Source: CAZADH01 sp964483805 (GTDB taxonomy: Bacteria > Muiribacteriota > Ozemobacteria > Ozemobacterales > Ozemobacteraceae). Taken from it: a DNA stretch of 30,795 nt. The notes under the pieces were generated by a model. It was not told the origin of the DNA and ran no database searches. It was given only the letters and a program-made list of their open reading frames with translations. The position numbers were made by a program, and so were the translations under genes. Where the stretch lies: assembly GCA_964483805.1 (NCBI GenBank), contig CAZADH010000033.1, positions 1-30,795 of the forward strand. Reading direction: 5' to 3'. Positions 9,795-15,717 of the stretch are shown piece after piece. Positions within the stretch are counted from its first letter, which is position 1; each line of letters starts with the position of its first letter.

Positions 9795-10952
9795 CTACCA
9801 GAGCAGGACCAGCAGCAACAACAGCGCCAGCCCGCCGCCAATCAGCAACACCGGATTGGTCAACCAACGATGGTCTTCGCCAAATCGGCCCCACAAGCCC
9901 GCACCGACACCCGGTCGGCCGACCCCGCCCGGGATGACGCGCAGACGCACGCCACCCTGAGTGCGAACGACCTCACCGGGCCCACCGGCGTCGACACCGG
10001 CAGATCGATCGCTCCCCCCCCCACGAGCCGTGGGCAGGGCCACCAGCGTGGCGCCTTCTGCGCCGGCCGCGGTGGCCGACACGCCGCCAACCGACCCGGC
10101 CAGCGCGGCGACGACTTCGGAAGCGGTCTGCAACGACTGTTCGCGCCGCTGCACCATCTGTGCCACCGCGGCCCGGCCACCGATCGCTCCCACGACGCCG
10201 TCGAGGTCTTTCGTAAACACGGTCGGGGTCGCATATCGGCGAGCCAGCGTGCGTGTGAAGGCGCGATCGAGAATCTGGACCACCGCTTCGATCTGCTCGG
10301 GTGGCAGGTTCTGATGCCGCATGCGCAGGCCACTGCGGAGTTGTTCGTCCCAGGCGTCGTTGATGCCGCCCCGCTTCAACATCGGCGAACAGCCGACGAA
10401 GAACTCGAAGGCCAGGGTCCCAAGAAAGAAAAGATCGGCCTGCAAGCCACGCTCGGTCACCGCATGTTCTCGTTCCGCCAACTGGAACCGTGATTGTGAG
10501 AAGCCGAGCAGACGCAATTCGCCGTTGTTGGTGAGCACGAGGTTGCTCAATCGCACCGTGCGTTCGGCGATGCCCGCTGCGGCCGCCGCCTCGAGCAACG
10601 AAGCCAGCACCCCCAGCAAACGAACCAGCAGCGAAAACTCGGGTTGGGTCTGGCGCAACCAGGTGCGCAACTCGACCCCTTCGACGACGGGACTTACAAC
10701 GTATGGCACCCCGTCGATCTGATCGAGATCGAGAACGGGCACGAGTGCGGCATGGTCGAGACGCGCGGTCTGCCGGACTTCGTCGGTAAACAGTTTCACC
10801 TGGGCTGGTTGTCCGGCCAGATCCTCGGCCAGCATCTTGATGACCACCGGTGTGCCCGTGGCCTTTTCGACACCCTGGTGGACGGTGAAACGACGCGTTT
10901 CCGCGATCTGCTGTTGCAGTTCGTATTTACCGTTGAGCACGCGACCCGACAT
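9795..10952 (-). CDS. Tail-anchored Ser/Thr kinase-fold protein, predicted pseudokinase
   Basis: 385 residues from ATG 10952, which has AGGAGG seven bases upstream; the frame stays open to 11000. Residues about 8-275 align by eye with Hanks-type kinases. The VAIK Lys (K39 in VVIKML), the helix-C Glu (E58) and a DxxxLG motif (D173 in ADLFFLG) are kept. The glycine-rich loop is replaced by IAETRRFTVHQG. The HRDLKPEN catalytic loop reads ERTVRLSN (130-137), without His and Asp. DFG reads GFS (150-152), without the metal-binding Asp. Catalysis therefore looks lost. A Gly/Ala-rich linker leads to a C-terminal membrane anchor (final 20 or so residues, LLIGGGLALLLLLVLLW), leaving the kinase fold cytoplasmic. 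It lies between the PASTA gene and rpe, where PrkC would be expected. It probably acts as a docking or sensing module. Confidence 0.88.
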   Translation of the reverse strand: MSGRVLNGKYELQQQIAETRRFTVHQGVEKATGTPVVIKMLAEDLAGQPAQVKLFTDEVRQTARLDHAALVPVLDLDQIDGVPYVVSPVVEGVELRTWLRQTQPEFSLLVRLLGVLASLLEAAAAAGIAERTVRLSNLVLTNNGELRLLGFSQSRFQLAEREHAVTERGLQADLFFLGTLAFEFFVGCSPMLKRGGINDAWDEQLRSGLRMRHQNLPPEQIEAVVQILDRAFTRTLARRYATPTVFTKDLDGVVGAIGGRAAVAQMVQRREQSLQTASEVVAALAGSVGGVSATAAGAEGATLVALPTARGGGSDRSAGVDAGGPGEVVRTQGGVRLRVIPGGVGRPGVGAGLWGRFGEDHRWLTNPVLLIGGGLALLLLLVLLW

Positions 10953-11036
10953 ACTTTGCCTCCTCGACAGACGCCGCCAGCCTGTGAGACTGGTCTTCAA
11001 TAGTTATCGGCAGATGTCGCAATAAGCTGATGCCGC

Positions 11037-11080
11037 GGCGAAAATTTCGCCAGACGATCAGGCAACAGTCGCGTGTTGCC
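11037..11080. promoter_or_regulatory. Near-perfect palindrome and hairpin between the PASTA and kinase-like genes
   Basis: GGCGAAAATTTCGCC (11037-11051) has 7-base arms about a single central base. Next to it, GGCAACA-GTCGCG-TGTTGCC (11061-11080) is a perfect 7-base-pair hairpin. Both lie in the 202-base gap upstream of the kinase-like gene. They could form an operator and an attenuator or terminator. No -35/-10 pair was recognised nearby. Confidence 0.4.
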
Positions 11081-11125
11081 GGCGACGTAAGCAGGGGCCG
11101 AACCGTGACAACGCGGCTCGCCGAT

Positions 11126-11139
11126 GCGCCCTCTGGCGC
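11126..11139 (-). terminator. Small hairpin just after the PASTA gene
   Basis: GCGCC-CTCT-GGCGC folds into a 5-base-pair stem about 15 bases after the PASTA stop codon. There is no U-tract, so it may only slow or stabilise the transcript. Confidence 0.3.
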
Positions 11140-11154
11140 CCGGCGACCCTGCGT

Positions 11155-12396
11155 TCAGAGCGGTCGCTCTTCGATGAAAATGCTGTTGATGTAGATCTGC
11201 AGTTTGGCGCCGGGAAGGGCGGGGGCCTCGATACGAATCGCCTCGTTCGGCTTGTGGTTGCCTTGGTACAGCACCTGGCGGCCTTCGGCACCGACCAGGA
11301 TGAACTTCAATTCTTTGGGCATGAAGCCGTCGGGCATGACAAAGCGCACCGGCACCTTGGCCCCGCCCGTCGCCCCCACGGGTTGCGCCGGTGGCTCGGA
11401 AGGCCCGGGTTCAACGGCATCGGGACCGGTCAACGGCCCGGTCATCGGCAGGGGTGTCGGCAACGGCACACCATCAACGGGAACCGGCACGTCGTCACTT
11501 CCTTCATCGTCGTCATCGACGGTCACCCGTGGCGGCAGGGGATTGCCGGCATCCGGGCCGCGCGGCTTATCGGGTGCGCGCTCACTCGGCGCCGACTCGG
11601 CATCCTTGGCCTCGAACTTCGCCAGCAACTCACCCGTCACGTTGCCGGGATTGTTGCCGCTGCTCGTCAATAGATCGATCGCAGCACCGTCCCCAACCGG
11701 TTCGTATGGAGCCGGACGGGTCGACAGCACTTGGCCCTCGGGTTTGTTGGGATCCCGCTTTGTCGCCACCCGCCCCATTTTTAGACCCCAAGCCGTCAGA
11801 TTGCCTTTCGCCTCTTCGAGATTGCGCCCGATGAGGTTCGGCAACGGGGTCTTGATCTCGCTGCCACCCAGACTGATCAACATGTCGACCCGATGGCCGA
11901 CCTCGGAAGTCGTGTTGGGCCATGGATACTGGCTGATGACGTGGTGGGCAGGAATCTCCGCCGACGGCAGGTAACTGCGGTTGCCCTCGAGCAGTTGCGC
12001 GTTGAGAATTGCCAGAGCCGAGTTGCGCATGTCCTGGCCAACGAGATTCGGCACCGTGACCTGCTTGCCGCCCAATGAGATGGTCAACAGCACGGTTTTT
12101 CCCTGTTTGACGCGGGTGCCCGGCGCCGGATCCTGATCGACGACGTGGTCGCGCGGCACGTTCGCCGAAAACTTCTCGGCACCTCGATCGACTTTGAGAT
12201 CCGGCGGTTTGTTCTTGAAAACCTGGATCAGATGCTGATTGCGGAAATCGGGCACCACGATGTCGCCACCGCGATTGAAGAAGGTGCGCAACTGGTCGGA
12301 CAGGAAGAAGAAGACGGCTATCCCGCCGGCAAGCAGCAACACCATGAGCAGAGCCATTTTGAACAACACCAGCAGACAGCTCTGTTGCTTGGCCAC
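11155..12396 (-). CDS. Single-pass membrane protein with three extracellular PASTA domains
   Basis: About 413 residues. A short N-terminus and a membrane helix (about 7-31) are followed by three PASTA modules at about 44-109, 110-177 and 178-246. Each begins with a VPxxxG- or PNLIG-like strand and ends with a (T/M)LLISLG-like strand. PASTA domains of PrkC/PknB kinases sense muropeptides or lipid II. After them comes a Pro/Asp-rich linker (with VDDDDEGSDD) and a C-terminal beta-rich domain of about 70 residues (from PVRFVMPDG to the end). No kinase domain is attached; the kinase fold is on the next gene. GTG 12396 is chosen because AGGAAGAG precedes it closely and the membrane helix follows at once; an ATG-type extension to 12450 is possible. 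Confidence 0.88.
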   Translation of the reverse strand: MAKQQSCLLVLFKMALLMVLLLAGGIAVFFFLSDQLRTFFNRGGDIVVPDFRNQHLIQVFKNKPPDLKVDRGAEKFSANVPRDHVVDQDPAPGTRVKQGKTVLLTISLGGKQVTVPNLVGQDMRNSALAILNAQLLEGNRSYLPSAEIPAHHVISQYPWPNTTSEVGHRVDMLISLGGSEIKTPLPNLIGRNLEEAKGNLTAWGLKMGRVATKRDPNKPEGQVLSTRPAPYEPVGDGAAIDLLTSSGNNPGNVTGELLAKFEAKDAESAPSERAPDKPRGPDAGNPLPPRVTVDDDDEGSDDVPVPVDGVPLPTPLPMTGPLTGPDAVEPGPSEPPAQPVGATGGAKVPVRFVMPDGFMPKELKFILVGAEGRQVLYQGNHKPNEAIRIEAPALPGAKLQIYINSIFIEERPL

Positions 12397-12436
12397 AATC
12401 TCTTCCTTTCGCCGTCCCAGAAGGTGAGCGGTCGCC

Positions 12437-12448
12437 GACGCATGCGTC
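12437..12448. promoter_or_regulatory. Perfect 12-base palindrome upstream of the PASTA gene
   Basis: GACGCATGCGTC is fully self-complementary and ends about 40 bases before the preferred GTG start of the PASTA gene. The adjacent bases carry several CGTTTCG/CGAAACG repeats. An operator is possible; this is inferred from symmetry and position only. Confidence 0.3.
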
Positions 12449-12536
12449 AAACGACGAAACGTCGAAACGACACGTTCAGGTCAATCGTCGGAAGAACCGG
12501 CGACAAACCGAAGCGAAAACTGCACGATCAGGCCGA

Positions 12537-12622
12537 CCCGCCCGCGCACGATGCGCGCAGTGGGCGTTTGCCGCCACGAGGGCGGCCCGAAACGTCAGTT
12601 TCCGGGCGGTGCAAACGACCCG
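12537..12622 (-). repeat. Structured interspersed repeat, copy 1 (overlaps the 3' end of rlmN)
   Basis: This roughly 85-base stretch closely matches, in reverse orientation, 15628-15710. It contains three hairpins: 12585-12607 (GCCCG(G)AAAC arms with one bulge), 12570-12586 (GCCGCC/GGCGGC, 5-base loop) and 12543-12557 (CGCGCA/TGCGCG, 3-base loop). The rlmN stop codon (12595-12597) lies inside the first hairpin, so the last RlmN residues are encoded by the repeat. The arm sequences of the first and third hairpins differ between copies while pairing is kept. Confidence 0.8.
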
Positions 12623-13650
12623 TCACCTGCACCGGCCAACTGTCCACACGCCGCACTGATCCCGCCACCGCGTGACTGTCGCACCGTTGCGTTGACTCCG
12701 GCCTTTTTGAGCACCTTGCGAAAGGCTTTGACCGTCGCTTCGCCAGGCGTGCGCATGCCCGACCCGGCCACCGGGTTGAGCGGGATCAGGTTGACATGGC
12801 ACAGCAGCCCCTCGCAAAATCCGGCGACGTTCAAGGCGTCCTGCTCACCGTCATTGACGCCGGCAATCAGCACCACTTCGAAAGTCACCCGGCGATTCGT
12901 CGCGGCCAGATACTCGGTGACCGCCCCCCGTAAACGTTCGAGACCGATTTTGCGGTTGATTGGCACCAACCGCGTGCGCAGATCGTCGGCGGCGGCATGC
13001 AGACTGACCGCGAGATTGACCTCGCCGGGCCAGTCGATCATCGCCCGGATACCGTCGGGAATCCCGACCGTCGACACCGTGATCCGTCGGGTCGCCAACC
13101 CGAGCCCGGATTTTTCGGTGAGGCGCTGCACCGCGCCCGACACCGCGTCGCGATTGAGCAAAGGCTCGCCCATGCCCATAAATACAATGTGTTCCGGTCT
13201 TGCTTTCACGAGTTTCGCCAGGGCGACAACCTGCGCCAGGATCTCGTGCGTGCCGAGATTGCGACCGGCCCCAATCGACCCGGTACGGCAGAAGGTGCAG
13301 CCCACAGCGCAACCGGTCTGCGACGACAGACAGAAGGTCATGCCCGGCGACTCCTCGGCGGCCTCCGGAATCGCAACCGCCTCGACCAAAGCGCCATCGG
13401 CCAGCGGCAACCCGAGCTTGCCGACGCCATCGGCCGCGCGGATCCAGGCGCGGTCAGGCGGGATCACGGCGCCGAAGTGCTCGGCGAGCCTGGTCCGGTC
13501 GGCCTGGCCAAGATCGGTCATCGCCGAAAAATCGGTTTCGAGCTTGTGGTAAACCCAGGCAAACACCTGGCGGGCCCGGTATTTCGGCATGCCCAGGGCG
13601 GCCAGTTCGGCCTCGAGACCGGGAAGATCGTAGGCTAGAAGCGCTTTCAT
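12595..13650 (-). CDS. rlmN: Dual-specificity 23S rRNA/tRNA adenine-C2 methyltransferase (radical SAM)
   Basis: 351 residues, normal for RlmN, which methylates C2 of A2503 in 23S rRNA and A37 of some tRNAs by a radical-SAM mechanism. The 4Fe-4S cluster motif is C114-x3-C118-x2-C121 in GCAVGCTFC, preceded by the conserved C107 (TFCLSSQTG). The methyl-carrying Cys is C335 in ISAACGQL. Also seen are GMGEPLLN and the SAM-binding STVGIPDGI. ATG 13650 overlaps the chemoreceptor stop codon by four bases (ATGA). The last dozen or so residues (GDGSFAPPGN) fall in a repeat element and are probably a recently acquired tail beyond the catalytic core. rlmN close to PASTA-kinase and rpe genes is a recurrent bacterial arrangement. 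Confidence 0.97.
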   Translation of the reverse strand: MKALLAYDLPGLEAELAALGMPKYRARQVFAWVYHKLETDFSAMTDLGQADRTRLAEHFGAVIPPDRAWIRAADGVGKLGLPLADGALVEAVAIPEAAEESPGMTFCLSSQTGCAVGCTFCRTGSIGAGRNLGTHEILAQVVALAKLVKARPEHIVFMGMGEPLLNRDAVSGAVQRLTEKSGLGLATRRITVSTVGIPDGIRAMIDWPGEVNLAVSLHAAADDLRTRLVPINRKIGLERLRGAVTEYLAATNRRVTFEVVLIAGVNDGEQDALNVAGFCEGLLCHVNLIPLNPVAGSGMRTPGEATVKAFRKVLKKAGVNATVRQSRGGGISAACGQLAGAGDGSFAPPGN

Positions 13651-15104
13651 ATATTGAATTTCCCCAGCATATCGCTCAGCAACTGGACGAGCGTCATGAG
13701 CTCGCGGGTGGTCGACACATATTGGCGGATGTAATTGAGTTGTTCGTTGACGGCGCTGGCCACCCGTTTGGTGCCTTCGCTCGTCATTTTCGTGGCACCC
13801 GAGATGCTCTCGATCGAGTGGGTCAGTGACTCGATGTTCGTCGACTGTTCGGTGCTCGCCTTCGAGATCTCCTGGATCATCTGGTTGACCCGATTGACCG
13901 CGGCCACGATCTTGGTCAGGTTGTCGCCGGCCACGTTGACGACGGTGGCCCCCTCGATGACCTTGTCGGTGCCCGACTTCATGGTGGTCACGGCCTGCGC
14001 CGTCTTCTGTTGCATGTTCTTGATCAGCTTGCCGATTTCTTCAGCGGCCTCGCCCGACTCTTCGGCCAGCTTGCGCACTTCGTCGGCAACGACCGAGAAG
14101 CCGCGGCCCTGCTCACCAGCGCGCGCCGCCTCGATGGCCGCATTCAACGCCAACAGGTTGGTCTGATTCGCAATGGTGGTGATTGTATTTACAATGTTGC
14201 CAATCTGCTTCGAAGCTGAGTTCAGGTCGCCGATGACGTCTTCCAGGCCCAAAACGGCATCTTTGATCGACTCCATCGTCTCGATGGTCTCGGACACCGC
14301 AGCGCGACCACTGGTGGCGATCTCGTTGGCAGCAGCGGATTCTTGCGCGGCCTTGAGCGAGCGATCGGCGATCGTCTGCGCCGAGGTCGACACCTCTTCG
14401 ATGCTGGCGGTGGTCGACTCGAGGGTATTGGCAATGTAACTGCTGCTGCGGCTGATTTCCTGAACGTTGGTGAAGAAGCCGCTCATGTTCTCGTCTGAGA
14501 ACGCCACCATCGCTGTCAGCGGTTCGAGGCGCCGTTTCAAGTCGCTGGCGATCGCCAGGGTTTCCGAGAGAATGCTGCGGGCGGTGAAGAAGAACTTGTC
14601 GAATTCGAGTGTCGCCGCCAGAAAATCGCCCGACGCCTCGCTCTCGTTCTGGTTCTGGAAATTCGCCAACTTGGCCACCACCTCACGCACCGGCGTCTGC
14701 ATGTGGTTGAGCAGCGTATAGCCACCGACCATCAAGACCGCAAGAAAGCCAAGCATGCCGTACAGGCACAGGGTCGAGGTGTTCTGCAGTGCCTGGATCC
14801 CGCGCTCGAGCGCGTCGTAATGCTTGCGCTTGTCATCGAGTTCGCGCTTCAACGTCTCGAGTCCGACGACGGCGGTCTCGAGTTGCTCGACCGTGAGTTG
14901 TTTGTGTTCCTGGGCCTTGCGCAGAGCCTCGAGATCGAACTGATCGCCAGCCCGCTGCACGGCCCCCGACAGCCCCTGCAACACCTGCCGCCCCGCGAAT
15001 ACCGGTCGCGATGCGATGTTGATCCAGGCAATGCCGAGAATCGGCACCAATGCGCCGACCAACAACAGCCCCATCAGCTTGTGCGCGAGTTTCAATCGCT
15101 TCAT
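13647..15104 (-). CDS. Methyl-accepting chemotaxis-type receptor without HAMP domain
   Basis: 485 residues. TM1 (about 10-30) and TM2 (about 112-133) bracket a short helical extracytoplasmic segment of roughly 80 residues. The cytoplasmic part is a long coiled coil with the MCP signalling tip at about 313-350 (IANQTNLLALNAAIEAARAG then GFSVVADEVRKLAEES). No clear HAMP domain follows TM2, and the C-terminus (MLGKFNI) has no CheR/CheB-tethering pentapeptide. No che genes are near. It is sandwiched between a STAS protein (50 bases upstream) and rlmN (4-base overlap), so it may signal into the neighbouring partner-switching proteins rather than the flagellar motor; that is inference. The ribosome site before the ATG is weak. 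Confidence 0.93.
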   Translation of the reverse strand: MKRLKLAHKLMGLLLVGALVPILGIAWINIASRPVFAGRQVLQGLSGAVQRAGDQFDLEALRKAQEHKQLTVEQLETAVVGLETLKRELDDKRKHYDALERGIQALQNTSTLCLYGMLGFLAVLMVGGYTLLNHMQTPVREVVAKLANFQNQNESEASGDFLAATLEFDKFFFTARSILSETLAIASDLKRRLEPLTAMVAFSDENMSGFFTNVQEISRSSSYIANTLESTTASIEEVSTSAQTIADRSLKAAQESAAANEIATSGRAAVSETIETMESIKDAVLGLEDVIGDLNSASKQIGNIVNTITTIANQTNLLALNAAIEAARAGEQGRGFSVVADEVRKLAEESGEAAEEIGKLIKNMQQKTAQAVTTMKSGTDKVIEGATVVNVAGDNLTKIVAAVNRVNQMIQEISKASTEQSTNIESLTHSIESISGATKMTSEGTKRVASAVNEQLNYIRQYVSTTRELMTLVQLLSDMLGKFNI

Positions 15105-15119
15105 GCATGTACACCCGTG

Positions 15120-15134
15120 GCCGCCGACGGCGGC
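15120..15134 (-). terminator. Hairpin between the STAS and chemoreceptor genes
   Basis: GCCGCC-GTC-GGCGGC (minus strand) forms a perfect 6-base-pair stem starting about 20 bases after the STAS stop codon and 16 bases before the receptor ATG. There is no U-tract. It could lower receptor expression relative to the STAS protein. Confidence 0.3.
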
Positions 15135-15154
15135 AGACTATAAGGAGACCCCGC

Positions 15155-15502
15155 TCAGGACCGGAACTTCTCGAGTCCCTGCCGCTCCTCATCGAAGATA
15201 TCGATGATACTGTCGAGACGCGTGATCTCGAACAACGTCTTGATGTTCGGGGTCAACTCGACCAGTTTGAGGTCGCCCCCACTCTTGCGAATGCGCTTCA
15301 ACAGCGACACCACCACGCCAAGCCCCATGCTGTTCATGAACTGCAACTCGGCCATGCTCAGCACGATCCGCTGTTGTCCGCGATCAATGTAGCTTTCCAT
15401 CTCTTCTTTGAACTTGAAGACATCGTTGGTCTCGAGTCGGCCTTTGACCGACAACACCGTGACCTTGTTCTTCTCGTCAAAGGTTTTCAGCGTCAGTTCC
15501 AT
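15155..15502 (-). CDS. STAS-domain anti-sigma-factor antagonist (SpoIIAA/RsbV-like)
   Basis: 115 residues, the size of a single STAS domain. The central motif LQFMNSMGLGVVV matches the phosphorylation-site loop of SpoIIAA and RsbV (usually SSxGLG), with S58 as the predicted phospho-acceptor. In known systems an anti-sigma kinase phosphorylates this Ser and a SpoIIE/RsbU-type phosphatase removes the phosphate, releasing a sigma factor or other target. Two such membrane phosphatase genes lie directly upstream, which supports that role; no RsbW-like kinase is in the window. ATG 15502 has an excellent ribosome site (GGAGGAG, five bases upstream); the longer open frame to 15580 crosses the promoter. 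The product is cytoplasmic. Confidence 0.92.
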   Translation of the reverse strand: MELTLKTFDEKNKVTVLSVKGRLETNDVFKFKEEMESYIDRGQQRIVLSMAELQFMNSMGLGVVVSLLKRIRKSGGDLKLVELTPNIKTLFEITRLDSIIDIFDEERQGLEKFRS

Positions 15503-15539
15503 GGTTTCTCCTCCGCAATGTCCAGCCAATCGAGCCATC

Positions 15540-15566
15540 ATCATACCACAACTCCGACTGCCCCAA
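15540..15566 (-). promoter_or_regulatory. Promoter for the STAS-receptor-rlmN transcript
   Basis: The minus strand has an extended -10, TGG-TATGAT (TATGAT at 15545-15540), 38 bases before the STAS ATG. A weak -35 TTGGGG (15566-15561) lies 15 bases upstream. The near-consensus extended -10 could suffice. Its place after the repeat element suggests that the phosphatase and STAS genes are separate transcripts. Confidence 0.55.
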
Positions 15567-15597
15567 TGCACGCGGAACATGACCCAAAAATCTCAGT

Positions 15598-15710
15598 GCA
15601 AACGCCCACTGCGCCATCCATGGCGGGCGGGTCGTTTGCACTGCCCGAAACTGCTTTTCGGGCCGCCCTCGTGGCGGCAAACGCCCACTGCGCCATCCAT
15701 GGCGGGCGGG
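15598..15710 (+). repeat. Structured interspersed repeat, copy 2, with a 34-base direct duplication
   Basis: The core 15628-15710 matches the reverse of 12537-12622. Its hairpins are 15644-15662 (CCCGAAA-CTGCT-TTTCGGG), 15662-15678 (GCCGCC-CTCGT-GGCGGC) and 15691-15704 (CGCCAT-CC-ATGGCG). A 34-base piece carrying the last hairpin occurs identically at 15598-15631 and 15677-15710. The element starts 7 bases after the stop codon of the phosphatase gene. On that transcript a short U-run (15590-15586) follows, so it may act as a terminator. No ORF is carried. Confidence 0.8.
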
Positions 15711-15717
15711 CGCGCGC

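Noticed and set aside
9795..10952. Calling the kinase-fold protein an active Ser/Thr kinase
   Set aside because: The catalytic-loop Asp and the DFG Asp are both replaced and the glycine-rich loop is absent, so phosphotransfer is unlikely.
15598..15710. CRISPR-like array from the two identical 34-base units
   Set aside because: Only two units exist, the intervening sequence is itself part of the element found at 12537-12622, and no cas gene is present.
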